47,984 nt of DNA from Rhodoferax sp. (GCA_031291295.1 JARLJI010000069.1:1-47984), one strand, 5' to 3'; shown: positions 1 through 9,027, numbered from the stretch's first letter. The notes: generated from the sequence alone by a model not told the origin. Made by a program: numbers and translations.

Positions 1-102
1 AACCACCACCGACTGCTGGAGCCCATCGGATACATTCCCCCTGCCGAAGCTGAAGACAACTACTATCGGCAATTAACCAGTCAGGCCGTCATGTCGGTCT
101 GA
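1..102 (+). pseudogene. IS3-family transposase OrfB, C-terminal end only (cut by window edge)
   Basis: The first 33 codons read in frame to a TGA at 100-102. The peptide includes LLEPIGYIPPAEAEDNYYRQ, which matches the C-terminal end of the DDE transposase (OrfB) of one IS3-family subgroup. The rest of the gene lies to the left of the window, so I cannot say whether the element is intact. The assignment rests on the recognisable C-terminal motif, not on catalytic residues, which are outside the window. Confidence 0.75.
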
Positions 103-141
103 CTTAACCCAACGGGCCTCCTCGATAGCCGGGGCGATTCA
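103..141 (+). mobile_element. Right terminal region of the IS3-family element
   Basis: Directly after the transposase stop comes a GC-rich stretch with CCTCCTCGATAGCCGGGGCG and ending GATTCA at 141. It resembles the terminal inverted repeat of this IS3 subgroup, whose tips end in CA. The matching left end is outside the window, so the exact boundary and any target duplication cannot be checked. Between 142 and 301 I see no gene or clear signal. Confidence 0.5.
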
Positions 142-301
142 ACTGCCCTCGCGCGTCCAGGTAGGACGATGCTCTAAGTCTACCGGCTGGTGTCAGTGAA
201 TATCACCACAGCCCGTATATCGCCCTTGCGAGCGCCCCGTGCGGTGGGGTGTTTCACGCTGTCTGTGCGGTGCGTGATCGTGTTCGGTTAGGCGGACTTT
301 A

Positions 302-1573
302 TCAGGGCAGCGCTTCACTCGCAAGTGATGTGACGTACTCTGCGACTAACTGCCACCCCGTCCGTAACTGAGTGTCGCTTTTTCCAATATAGTGCGCGCC
401 GGTCACGTCGCCGGCCTCCGCGTGATTGAGCATCCTCTTGAGCGTGTACGCGCTGCAGAGGTCTTCTGCGATAGACGCGAATGTGGCCCGCAGGTCATGT
501 CCGCTGATGTCCACTCCTGCCACCTCGTTGATCGCCATGAGCGTCTTGCGCACGCTGGCGACGGTGAACAGTGCATCGCCCGGCCGCTTGGGCTTGCCGC
601 TGGTGGCTGTGACTTCAAACTGCTGTGCAACGATCTCCAGCGACTTGTCGGACAGTAGCAGCGTGTGGTCGCTGCGGTTTTTTGTGTCGCGCAGCACCAC
701 GCGGCCGCCCTCCAGATCAACGTCGCGCATGCACACAGATTTAAGCTCGCCACCACGTGCGCCGGTCAGTAGTGCGAGTTGGCAAAACCGGGCCGACTCT
801 GGCGAGCGTGCCGGGTCACACGCGGCGCGCCACCAAGCGCCCAAGCGCTCGGCTGGTATCGGGTTCGGCGCGCCTTTTGTGGCGGCCAGCACGATCCTGT
901 CACGGCCAGCGACCTCCTTGCCCAGCGGGTTGTCGGGCGGCTTGACGCCGTGCCAGTTCAGCACCGCGCGCAGCACCTGCATGGCGTAGACGCCGCGCCG
1001 CGCACCGCGTGCCGATGCCGTCTTGTAGATTGCGCGCATATCGTCGCCACTGATCTTTGCCAGCGGCTTGTCGGCCAGCGTGAATAGCTCGCCGTCGAGC
1101 AGCCGTTTGCCGGCAATGGTGGCGCCACCCTGCGCAACCATGGCGAGATAGTCGGCCTTGGTGCGCTCCTTGAGTGGCAGCCCGTCCTTGCCGCGGCGCT
1201 TCAAGTTCACGTACTGCTGCAATGCTGCGGTCAGCGTCAGCTCATCGGCCCGGCGCTCCTCGCGTTCGGCTTTGCGCTCGGCGACGCGCGTCACCATGCG
1301 ATCGATACCGCGCTCAAGGTCAACATTGGTTTCCTGCAGCAACCGACGCGCAGCCACCACGCCAATCGAGCCCCGGCCTGTCGCACGTCCAAGCGTGCGC
1401 CGTGTGGTCTTGCCGTTGATACGCCGCTCCATGACCCAGGATCGCCCACCTGCAGCCGTGACGCGCACGCCAAAGCCTGGCGTTTTTGGGCACCAGGTTA
1501 TCGTGTAGCCGGCAGCAGGGCAGGGGAGTTCGCGAGCTTTGCTGTCTGTCAGCGGGAACAGTTTTTCAGGCAT
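302..1573 (-). CDS. Tyrosine-type site-specific integrase (P4-like, island integrase)
   Basis: This enzyme would catalyse integration and excision of a genomic island at a tRNA gene. The N-terminus resembles the arm-binding domain of P4-type integrases, with a core-binding domain in the middle and the catalytic domain at the C-terminus. Numbered from the upstream ATG at 1588 (428 residues), the catalytic set is visible: R278 (LLTGARGGEL), K303, H364-x-x-R367 (HDLRATF), H389 and nucleophile Y400 (GAHYI). An ATG at 1588 is possible, but the ATG at 1573 has a good ribosome site, AAGGA about 8 bases upstream, so I prefer 1573 (423 residues). The gene reads away from a partial tRNA-Lys gene 110 bases upstream, the usual arrangement of an island integrase beside its attachment site. 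Confidence 0.92.
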   Translation of the reverse strand: MPEKLFPLTDSKARELPCPAAGYTITWCPKTPGFGVRVTAAGGRSWVMERRINGKTTRRTLGRATGRGSIGVVAARRLLQETNVDLERGIDRMVTRVAERKAEREERRADELTLTAALQQYVNLKRRGKDGLPLKERTKADYLAMVAQGGATIAGKRLLDGELFTLADKPLAKISGDDMRAIYKTASARGARRGVYAMQVLRAVLNWHGVKPPDNPLGKEVAGRDRIVLAATKGAPNPIPAERLGAWWRAACDPARSPESARFCQLALLTGARGGELKSVCMRDVDLEGGRVVLRDTKNRSDHTLLLSDKSLEIVAQQFEVTATSGKPKRPGDALFTVASVRKTLMAINEVAGVDISGHDLRATFASIAEDLCSAYTLKRMLNHAEAGDVTGAHYIGKSDTQLRTGWQLVAEYVTSLASEALP

Positions 1574-1588
1574 CCGGTGTTCCTTCAT

Positions 1589-1678
1589 GTAGGCGGTGTT
1601 GTAGGCAGATTTTAGCCTACATCATCACAACAGGTAAAAACACGAACAACATAAACCGTTGAAAATATTGAATATTTT
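1589..1678. promoter_or_regulatory. AT-rich integrase control / attachment-arm region with repeats
   Basis: Between the integrase and the tRNA fragment are two direct GTAGGC copies (1589-1594, 1601-1606) and one inverted GCCTAC (1615-1620). There is also a perfect 17-base palindrome, AAAATATT-G-AATATTTT (1662-1678). These could be arm-type integrase sites, a host-factor site or an autoregulatory operator; the sequence alone does not decide. The block is much richer in A+T than its surroundings, as att regions often are. Confidence 0.4.
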
Positions 1679-1698
1679 GTTTTCTCAGAGGGGAAATT

Positions 1699-1749
1699 TA
1701 CGGACTTTTAATCCGTTTGTCGTGGGTTCGACCCCCGCAGGTCCCACCA
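1699..1749 (+). tRNA. 3' half of tRNA-Lys(UUU); probable attR of a genomic island
   Basis: A perfect anticodon stem (ACGGA 1700-1704 with TCCGT 1712-1716) encloses loop CTTTTAA, giving anticodon TTT at 1707-1709. It is followed by a T arm (GTGGG 1722-1726, loop TTCGACC, CCCGC 1734-1738), a 3' acceptor strand AGGTCCC (1739-1745) and an encoded ACCA (1746-1749). The matching 5' acceptor strand GGGACCT and a D arm are absent upstream, so only the 3' half is present and it should not work as a tRNA. With the integrase next door this is best read as the tRNA 3'-end duplication left by island insertion; the intact gene should lie at the island's far end, left of the window. Confidence 0.85.
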
Positions 1750-1770
1750 GATTGGCCTTATGGGCATTGG

Positions 1771-1806
1771 AAAGCCAGCTATCAAAACGGTAGCTGGCTT
1801 TTTTCT
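1771..1806 (+). terminator. Rho-independent terminator downstream of the tRNA-Lys end
   Basis: A perfect 11-base stem (AAAGCCAGCTA 1771-1781 with TAGCTGGCTTT 1791-1801) with a nine-base loop runs into a T tract. It follows the tRNA CCA end by about 20 bases, so it is probably the original terminator of the tRNA transcript, now separated from its promoter by the island. Confidence 0.85.
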
Positions 1807-1847
1807 TTGAGGTACTGGTGACAGTTTTAGTGTGAGTGGACGCATGG

Positions 1848-1923
1848 GACTGAACATCCGGGACGGGTGAACTTTGTCCAGCTGTAGACCCGTCCAGACT
1901 GAACGGTGTTACTTTGCTAGGAT
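1848..1923 (+). promoter_or_regulatory. Structured leader/promoter region of the dnaJ-like gene
   Basis: An 8-base inverted repeat GGACGGGT (1861-1868) / ACCCGTCC (1888-1895) is flanked by two direct copies of GACTGAAC (1848-1855, 1897-1904). A possible -10 box TAGGAT lies at 1918-1923, without a convincing -35. The symmetry could be an operator or an RNA hairpin in the leader. No function can be assigned. Confidence 0.3.
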
Positions 1924-2002
1924 GCACGCTGGCCGCAGACGATGCCAGGCAGGGGCCAGTCTCCGCGGCCCTGTCCGTACCAAGAAACTTGCGAATTAGG
2001 GC

Positions 2003-3070
2003 ATGACTACCATGGATACCCAAGAGGCCTACGAGGAATTAGGCGTAGACCCCAGCGTCAGTGACGCAGAGCTCAAAGCCACCTGGCGGCGGCTTGTCGC
2101 TGCCTGGCACCCTGACCGCAACGCAACGGCCGGTGCAGACTGGCGCATGCAGCATATCAACAAGGCCTACCAGCACATCCGCCAGCTTCGCGATGGTGAC
2201 GGTGACGGCACCGATGAGGATGCGAGCAACGGTGCCCCAGCAGCGTCATCCCGGGCTTCCACGGCACCTGAAAGCGACGCCTCCAAAAAAACACATGCCC
2301 GCAAGGTCCGCCTGTCGCTGGAGGACGCGATCCTGGGTTGCACCCGTACCCTGCGCGGCCACTTTACACACACCTGCAGCGCCTGTGTAGGCAAGGGGCA
2401 GCGTGTGCTGGCGCAGGCCTGCGCCACCTGCCGCGGCAGCGGTGCTGTGCGCAGGGCGGCCCTGTTTGGCTGGTTGTGGAACGCAGAGTCGTGCGCGGAT
2501 TGCGGCGGTGACGGTCGCCAGCGCGAGTCCTGTGATGTTTGCAACGGTAGCGGTGAGCTGGCAGTGGCCTACCGGCGCCGGGTACGCTTTCCCGCCGGGG
2601 TACGCGATGGTCATGTACTGAGCGTGCCAACTTCGCGTCACGGTGGCATGGAGATTCGCCTTGAACTGGAAGTGGAGATCGAACCACACCCACTTTTTGC
2701 TTTGGATAGCGAAGGGCTGCTGCGCTGTGAAATGCCCGTTAACGGGTATGCCTGGATGTCAGGGAGTTGGGTGGAGGTACCGACCCCCAATGGACTGCAG
2801 CAGATGCGCCTGAACCGTGATGCGTTGGCCTACCGGCTGAACGGTCAGGGCTTTCCGGTTACGCTGCGCGGCCCCCGAGGCGACTACATCGTGAAGGTCA
2901 CTCCGGTGTTTCCCGCGCAAGATGATCCCGAGCAAGAGGCGCTGCTGGAGCAGTTGATTGCAAGTTCAACCAGGGCCGTCGAAGCCGATCGCTCCCAGCC
3001 ACTAGGGCAATGGCAGCGTCGGCTCAAACGCTGGAACTCCAAACAAAAAGAGCCGGCGCGGGACGATTGA
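2003..3070 (+). CDS. DnaJ-like co-chaperone with zinc-finger domain
   Basis: J-domain proteins stimulate ATP hydrolysis by DnaK and deliver substrates to it. The 355-residue protein has an N-terminal J domain with the obligatory HPD (residues 36-38 in AWHPDRN). An Asp/Ser/Ala-rich linker (about 63-98) replaces the usual Gly/Phe region. Four zinc-binding CxxC pairs follow (C125/C128, C140/C143, C164/C167, C177/C180), then a DnaJ-type C-terminal substrate domain. It is a divergent class I protein, not the housekeeping dnaJ, which normally sits beside dnaK. The start is ambiguous between ATG 2003 and ATG 2012 (MDTQEAYEELGV); neither has a strong ribosome site. It is the first chromosomal gene after the island junction. 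Confidence 0.85.
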   Translation: MTTMDTQEAYEELGVDPSVSDAELKATWRRLVAAWHPDRNATAGADWRMQHINKAYQHIRQLRDGDGDGTDEDASNGAPAASSRASTAPESDASKKTHARKVRLSLEDAILGCTRTLRGHFTHTCSACVGKGQRVLAQACATCRGSGAVRRAALFGWLWNAESCADCGGDGRQRESCDVCNGSGELAVAYRRRVRFPAGVRDGHVLSVPTSRHGGMEIRLELEVEIEPHPLFALDSEGLLRCEMPVNGYAWMSGSWVEVPTPNGLQQMRLNRDALAYRLNGQGFPVTLRGPRGDYIVKVTPVFPAQDDPEQEALLEQLIASSTRAVEADRSQPLGQWQRRLKRWNSKQKEPARDD

Positions 3071-3101
3071 CCCCCCCTCTTCACAGGGCCTCGGCCCGCC
3101 C

Positions 3102-4701
3102 TCATGAGTCGCTACGGGGGCGGCTTAACGCGAACGTTTCGAACGGCACCAGTCGGCCATCTGGCCCGACCACGTCATAGTAGGTCACCTTGATCGTGGT
3201 GATCCCGCCGCGACGCGGCCCCGGGTCGACGTCGAACGACGCAAACCCGTAAGAATGCGCCGCGTTTCGCACGGACGACCAAGGTGCCTGCTCCGTCACG
3301 TAGACGGGCGGGCGCTTGCCCGTCACAGGGTCGGGCGCTCCGATGGAGGTGATCACGCGGCATTGCGGCGGATGGAAAAACAGCTCATTCGAAGGAACCG
3401 AGGTTCCGCCGCCGCCGATGACCATGTGCACCGTGCCCAGGCTCGTGTCGATGACGTCGGTAGCGGTCGCCGAAGCGATGGGCGTCAGGGTTGCGTTTGA
3501 TTCTTGTCCCCGGAGCGGATGCGAGCGCTCGTAATGATGCTCGTGTCCGCACACCACGAGGTCGACGCCGTATTTGTCGAACAAGGGCATCCATTCCTCG
3601 CGGATCCCGAGATCCGCGCCATTGAACTTGTCGGCCGTTGAGATGGCCACCTGGTGCATGCACACCACGACCCAGTCGACGCCGCGATCCCGACGAGCGA
3701 GGGCCAATTCGTTCTCCAGCCAGACCTTCTGAGCTCCCGACGAATAGCCTCGCACGTAGGAGTTGCCACCGTCCTGGTAGGCGACATCATCGTTGGCGAT
3801 GCTGATGACACGCACCGAACCTGCAGTGAAGGCGTACCAAAGCCCGCGGGTGATGTCCGTCTGGCCGGCGGCTTCCGGCACCGAGAAGTAAGTCTGATAG
3901 GCCTGGTACCCGATCGGTCCGTTGCCCAACTCGTTCTCGTGATTGCCGGGCGAGGGCATCCAGGGGCGCTTGCGCGCGCTGCGGCTGTTGTTCTCCCAGA
4001 AATCCCACCACGTCCGCACGCGATCATCGGCAAGATTCGCGTAGCAAAGATCCCCGTTGAATAGATGGAACAAGGGCTGTAGCCGCTCCACACCGAGCGT
4101 CGTATCGCCAGCAGCTGGCGAGCCGAGGTTGTCGTTGACATACGGCGGATTCGGTATTGCAACCCCCGTCGCAGGAACATACTTCTTCCCGAGCGTGGGA
4201 GTTCCCTGGTCGCCAAAGCTGGTGAACGTGAACCGCGCGCGCCCATGAGGAGCGGTTCGGATCATTCCGAACTCCGGCTCCGCGCCGTCGTGAAGCGCCC
4301 CGTACAGATACGAGGAGTCGGCCTGCAGCCGACGGATTTTGGCGTGATGAGCGTAGACGAACCTGGTTCGCCTTCGCGTCGGTATAACTGACCGTCTCGG
4401 CCTGGATCGTCTGTTCGAACTTGCCGTTTGGCCGCCCGAGATTGACGCGAGGATTCCGAACGGGTTGGAGCGTGTGCCAAGAAACCACCATCTGCGACGA
4501 TGCATCCGCGCCGAACTGCAGATGCAGCCCAGCGACCGGAGGCGTCGTCACGGGATCAGGCGTTCGGCTGGACGTTGGAGCGGCGTGAGCCGAGCCGCTT
4601 GCAAAGAGAGGTGCCGCGATGGATGCACCACCGATGCCCGCGGCGGCGAGCAGCTTGCGACGGCTGACCTCGAGGTTGAATTCGTCGTTTGATGTAGTCA
4701 T
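3102..4701 (-). pseudogene. Tat-exported purple acid phosphatase-like metallophosphoesterase, frameshifted
   Basis: The N-terminal part (from ATG 4701) has a twin-arginine signal, SRRKLLAAAGIGG, followed by a hydrophobic stretch and AHA cleavage region, then a fibronectin-like domain with MVVSWHT. This frame is lost near 4362. The C-terminal part continues one base out of phase (FVYAHHAKIRR onward) and carries all the metal motifs of purple acid phosphatases: SFGDQG, NGDLCYAN, GNHENE, VCMHQ and GHEHHYER. The total is 1600 bases, i.e. 533 codons plus one base, so one extra base (the G opposite 4362) explains the break. It may be a true frameshift mutation or a sequencing error. If repaired it would be a periplasmic phosphomonoesterase of about 532 residues. 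No neighbour suggests a phosphate regulon. Confidence 0.85.
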
Positions 4702-4893
4702 GCAGCTCGGCTCGTGTTGACCCTGGAAAGACTATTGAACCTCAGAAATATGACGAGAATGTGGCGTCGAGTTGGCGTCTTCACTTTCGATTCCCGTTGC
4801 AAAATCAAACAATGCAGCGCCGTGGCATTCTCGGGCACGAATTTTGCGTGAGCTGTAGACCTAATTTTTCTATTCTCTGGAGCATCTTTTCAC

Positions 4894-5598
4894 ATGACTC
4901 AAATCCATTTGATCGGCGGCGAAAAAGGCGGCGTGGGCAAGTCCGTGGTGTCGCGCCTGCTGGCGCAGTACTTCATCGACCGGGGCGTGCCGTTCGTCGG
5001 CTTCGACACCGACAAATCGCATGGCTCGCTGCTGCGCTTTTACAGCGACTATGCCTCGCCCGTCGTGATCGACAGTTACGACAGCCTTGACCGGATCGTT
5101 GAAACTGCCGCGCAGCAGGCGGGGCGCCCGGTGATCGTGGACCTGGCCGCGCAGACGCACCAGTTCCTGGTGCAGTGGATCGAGGACTCCGGCCTGTTGG
5201 ACCTCAAAGAAGATTTGGGCATCAGCTTGCACTACTGGCACGTGATGGACGCCGGACGCGATTCAGTGGACCTGCTGCGCGAGTTGCTCGATCGATTCAG
5301 TGGCCGGCTCAACCTGGTGCTCGTGCTCAACGAGGTGCGCGGCAGCGGCTTCGAGATCCTGTCGGCCTCGGGCCTGCGTGAACGGGCCGAAGCGCTGGGC
5401 GCCCGCGTCATCCGGCTGGGTCGCCTGCAGGACACGACCATGCAGAAGATCGACGCGCACAGCGCCAGCTTCTGGGCAGCGGTCAACGCGCCAGGCGGCG
5501 GCGAGGCCGGCCTGGGCCTGCTGGAGCGCCAGCGCGTCAAGGTCTGGGTGAAACGGGCGTACCAGGAAATCGGTCCGATGACGGAGCCCGCAACCTGA
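4894..5598 (+). CDS. Orphan ParA/MinD-type ATPase
   Basis: The 234-residue protein has a deviant Walker A box, GGEKGGVGKS (residues 8-17), with both signature lysines (K11, K16), as in ParA/MinD/BcsQ-type ATPases that dimerise on ATP. FDTDKSHGSL would be switch I and VIVDLAAQTH the Walker B region. No ParB gene or parS-like site is next to it, so a role in plasmid or chromosome partition cannot be claimed; positioning of some other cargo is equally possible. The start is supported by GGAG 11 bases upstream. It is monocistronic, with its own terminator and AT-rich upstream sequence. Confidence 0.8.
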   Translation: MTQIHLIGGEKGGVGKSVVSRLLAQYFIDRGVPFVGFDTDKSHGSLLRFYSDYASPVVIDSYDSLDRIVETAAQQAGRPVIVDLAAQTHQFLVQWIEDSGLLDLKEDLGISLHYWHVMDAGRDSVDLLRELLDRFSGRLNLVLVLNEVRGSGFEILSASGLRERAEALGARVIRLGRLQDTTMQKIDAHSASFWAAVNAPGGGEAGLGLLERQRVKVWVKRAYQEIGPMTEPAT

Positions 5599-5608
5599 AT
5601 GCGGAAGA

Positions 5609-5637
5609 GGCCGGCTTCGGTGGTAGCCGGTTTTTTG
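5609..5637 (+). terminator. Rho-independent terminator of the ParA-like gene
   Basis: CCGGCT (5611-5616) pairs with AGCCGG (5625-5630) and is followed by TTTTTT, starting about 12 bases after the stop codon at 5598. Confidence 0.8.
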
Positions 5638-5692
5638 TGGTGCTGGTGATGGTTTTTTGACTTGATGGCTACTGTGACTGGATGCATGGCGA

Positions 5693-7189
5693 TCACAAGT
5701 AGCCGCGCAACACCTTTGCCAGCTTCGTGAAGCTCGGCGCTATCTCCTCCTCCCGAACCGTGCCGTAGCCGAGCAGCAAGCCCTTGCCGGCGGCCGGCCG
5801 GCACATGTGATACAGCGACAGCGGCCGCGTCGTCACCCCCGCGCGCTGCGCATGCTGCGCGAGCGCGTGGTCATCGACGTGCGCGGGCAGGCCGAGCACG
5901 AGATGCAGGCCGGCGTCGCCACCGATGACGGGCAAGTGGCCGCCAAAGTGATGCGCAATAGCCTGCATCAACGCATCGTGGCGGGCGCTATAGACCGCGC
6001 GCATGCGCCGGATGTGGGTCGCGTAGTGCCCCTCGGCCAGAAAACGCGCCAGCACTGCCTGGTGCATGGTCTGGCCCTCACGGAACAGCTCGATGAGTGC
6101 TCGCGCAAAGGCTTCGACCAGATCAGGCGGCAGCACCAGATAGGCCAGGCGCATCGCCGGGAACAGCGTCTTCGAGAAGGTGCCGAGGTAGATCACGCGG
6201 CCGTGCCGGTCCAGGCCCTGCAGTGCGGGCAGCGGCCGCGCGCCGTAGCGGAACTCGCTGTCGTAGTCGTCCTCGAGCACCCATACGCGCTGGGCGGCGG
6301 CATATTCGAGCAGCTGGTGGCGCCGGCTGTGGCTCATCAGCGCGCCGGTCGGGTACTGGTGCGAAGGCGAGACGAACATCAGCCGCGGCGGCTCGCGCAA
6401 CTGCTCCGGCGTGGGGGCCATGCCCTCACTGTCGACGGCCACCGGCACCAGCTTCAGCCCGCCGGCGCCGAACACGCTGCGTGCGCCCCAGTAACCGGGA
6501 TCTTCGAGCCAGACCGCGTCGCCCGGGTCGGCCAGCAGTTGCGCGACCAGGTAGAGCGACTGCTGGGTGCCACTGGTGATCACCACCTGCTCGGGGGTGC
6601 AGATCACGCCGCGGGTGCCCTGCAGGTAGGCGGCGACCGATTCGCGCAACCCGGCGTCGCCGGCGCCGGTCGCGTAGGTCAACTGTCCCGGCGTGGCGTC
6701 GCGCCACAAGCGGCTGTGCAGCCGGTTCCAGATCTGCGCCGGAAACATCCGCACCTCCGGCACGCCCGGCGTGAAAGCACCCCATTGGATCCGGGCGGCG
6801 CCCGCTTCGCTGACGGTGCGGCTGCCGCGCCGTGACAACGGGTCGCTGCGTGGTGCCGGCGCGGGCGCGCTGGATCGGTCGACCACCAGGCGCGGTCCGA
6901 CCTTGGCGACGAAGGTGCCGCGGCCGACCCCAGCCTGCACGTAGCCTTCGAGCGCGAGCTGCTCGTAGACGTGAATTACGGTGTTGCGGGCAATGCCCAG
7001 CGCCTCGGCGAGCGCGCGGGTGGGAGGCAGCTTCAGGCTCGCTGGCAGCACGGCGTCGCGGATGCCGCGCTGCAGGATGCCGTAGAGCTGGCGATGATCC
7101 GGCTGGGCGCTTGCCCGGTCGAACTGGCGCAGCACGAAGTCGGGCAGGGCGGCGGCTTGCAGCGGTTTTGGCAGGGCGCTGGGCGACAT
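5693..7189 (-). CDS. gabR: MocR/GabR-family transcriptional regulator (GntR domain fused to aminotransferase-like domain)
   Basis: This regulator probably senses an amino acid or amine through PLP and controls the divergent gabT. Residues about 18-95 form a GntR winged helix (LPPTRALAEALGIARNTVIH). Residues about 135-490 form a class I aminotransferase fold with the PLP-binding lysine near residue 340 (LGTFSKTLFP) and the ring-nitrogen aspartate in LEDDYDSEFRYG. The ATG at 7189 is chosen over an upstream TTG at 7192. The 117-base gap to gabT holds three evenly spaced direct repeats, the kind of site MocR proteins bind. Symbol is by family and context; the effector could be another amino compound. 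Confidence 0.85.
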   Translation of the reverse strand: MSPSALPKPLQAAALPDFVLRQFDRASAQPDHRQLYGILQRGIRDAVLPASLKLPPTRALAEALGIARNTVIHVYEQLALEGYVQAGVGRGTFVAKVGPRLVVDRSSAPAPAPRSDPLSRRGSRTVSEAGAARIQWGAFTPGVPEVRMFPAQIWNRLHSRLWRDATPGQLTYATGAGDAGLRESVAAYLQGTRGVICTPEQVVITSGTQQSLYLVAQLLADPGDAVWLEDPGYWGARSVFGAGGLKLVPVAVDSEGMAPTPEQLREPPRLMFVSPSHQYPTGALMSHSRRHQLLEYAAAQRVWVLEDDYDSEFRYGARPLPALQGLDRHGRVIYLGTFSKTLFPAMRLAYLVLPPDLVEAFARALIELFREGQTMHQAVLARFLAEGHYATHIRRMRAVYSARHDALMQAIAHHFGGHLPVIGGDAGLHLVLGLPAHVDDHALAQHAQRAGVTTRPLSLYHMCRPAAGKGLLLGYGTVREEEIAPSFTKLAKVLRGYL

Positions 7190-7193
7190 CAAA

Positions 7194-7248
7194 TTGGTTC
7201 CATTTAATGGCTTAAGTTGGTTCTAACTGCAGGGCCAAGTTGGTGCTA
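7194..7248. promoter_or_regulatory. Three direct repeats, probable GabR/MocR operator
   Basis: TTGGTTCCA (7194-7202), TTGGTTCTA (7217-7225) and TTGGTGCTA (7240-7248) start exactly 23 bases apart, about two helical turns, so all face the same side of DNA. They fill the intergenic space between the divergent regulator and gabT. MocR-type regulators are known to bind direct repeats between their own gene and the target. No -10/-35 pair stands out, so the repeats may overlap the promoters. Confidence 0.7.
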
Positions 7249-7306
7249 GATTCGCGCCTGTGTCAAGCTTTTTCGGGCCCGCGAGGGCTCCTGCCGCAGG
7301 CCCCCA

Positions 7307-8649
7307 ATGAATACCAATACTGCCATCCAGTCCGAATCCGCCCGCGCTGCCAGCACTGCCGCAGCCACGCCGAGCAACGCCCGAATCGATGCGCGCCGCA
7401 TCAAGGCCACGCCTCGCGGCGTCGGCATCGGCTTTCCGATCTACGCCGAGCGCGCGCTCAACGCCGAACTGTGGGACGTCGAAGGCAAGCGCTACATCGA
7501 CTTCGGCTCGGGCATCGCGGTGCTCAACACCGGTCACCGTCATCCGCGTATCGTCGCTGCGATCAAGGAGCAGCTCGAGCACTTCACCCACACCGCGTAC
7601 CAGGTCGTGCCGTACGAGAGCGCGGTCGCGCTGGCCGAACGGCTGAACCAGCTCACGCCCGGCACCCATGCGAAGAAAACGGCGTTCTTTACGACCGGTG
7701 TCGAGGCGGTCGAGAACGCCATCAAGATCGCGCGCGCCGCGACACGCCGGCCCGGCGTGATCGCGCTCAGCGGTGCGTTCCATGGCCGCACCTTCATGGG
7801 CATGGCGCTGACCGGCAAGGTCGTGCCGTACAAGGTCGGCTTCGGCCCGTTCCCCGGCAGTGTCTATCATGTGCCGGCGCCGGTGGCGCTGCACGGCGTG
7901 TCGGTGGACGACACGCTGCGCGCGATCAATCAGCTGTTCAAGGCTGACATCGATCCCGAGCAGGTCGCAGCCATCATCATCGAGCCGATCCAGGGGGAGG
8001 GCGGGTTTTATGTCGCACCGCCCGGGTTGATGCGGGCGCTGCGCGAGATCTGCGACCGGCATGGCATCGTGTTCATCGCCGACGAGATCCAGACCGGCTT
8101 CGCCCGAACCGGCAAGATGTTCGCAATGCAGCACTATGACGTGCTGCCCGACCTGATGACTTTGGCCAAGAGCCTGGCCGGCGGCGTGCCGTTGTCGGCG
8201 GTGTGCGGTCGTGCCGACTTCATGGATGCACCTGAACCCGGTGGCCTGGGTGGCACCTACGCCGCCAACGCGCTGGCCATCGCGAGCGCACACGCGGTGC
8301 TCGACGTGATCGAGGACGAGCGCCTGTGCGAACGCGCCGAGCGCCTTGGCCAGGCGCTGAAGGCGAAGCTGAACACGCTGCGCGCCAAGTTTCCCGGCAT
8401 TTCCGACGTGCGCGGCCTGGGGGCCATGGTCGCGATGGAATTCGCCAAAGCCGACGGCACGCCCGATCCCGAGTTCACGAAGCAGCTGCAGCAGCAGGCG
8501 CGAGAGGGCGGTCTGCTGCTGCTGACCTGCGGTGTGCATGCCAACGTCGTGCGTTTCCTGTTCCCGCTGACGATCGAGGACGCGGTGTTTGAGGAAGGCA
8601 TGGTCATCCTGGCGAAGGCGCTGGAAGCCTGCGTCAAGGGTCTCGACCA

Positions 8650-8653
<4 letters not shown>
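7307..8653 (+). CDS. gabT: 4-aminobutyrate aminotransferase (class III aminotransferase)
   Basis: It transfers the amino group of 4-aminobutyrate (or a related omega-amino acid) to 2-oxoglutarate, giving succinate semialdehyde and glutamate. The 448-residue protein has the class III features: [31 protein letters not shown] (cofactor phosphate site), [13 protein letters not shown] (PLP-ring D259) and the Schiff-base lysine K288 in [11 protein letters not shown]. The length is near the usual 425 residues, with about 25 extra Ser/Ala-rich N-terminal residues. No succinate semialdehyde dehydrogenase (gabD) is adjacent. Other omega-amino acids such as beta-alanine or 5-aminovalerate are possible substrates. 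The stop overlaps the start of the following gene remnant (ATGA), implying an original operon. Confidence 0.9.
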
Positions 8654-9017
<364 letters not shown>

Positions 9018-9027
9018 AAGGCCCATC

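Noticed and set aside
1685..2023. Minus-strand frame of 112 codons ending in GPAGVEPTTNGLKVRKFPL
   Set aside because: The C-terminal part is the reverse complement of the tRNA-Lys 3' half, a well-known source of false proteins; it also crosses a terminator and the dnaJ-like start.
5807..6835. Long plus-strand frame opposite the GabR-like gene
   Set aside because: It is the antisense shadow of a well-supported regulator in high-GC DNA: His/Gln/Arg/Gly-rich with no domain or ribosome site. Similar shadows opposite gabT, aspA, smc and dapE were rejected for the same reason.
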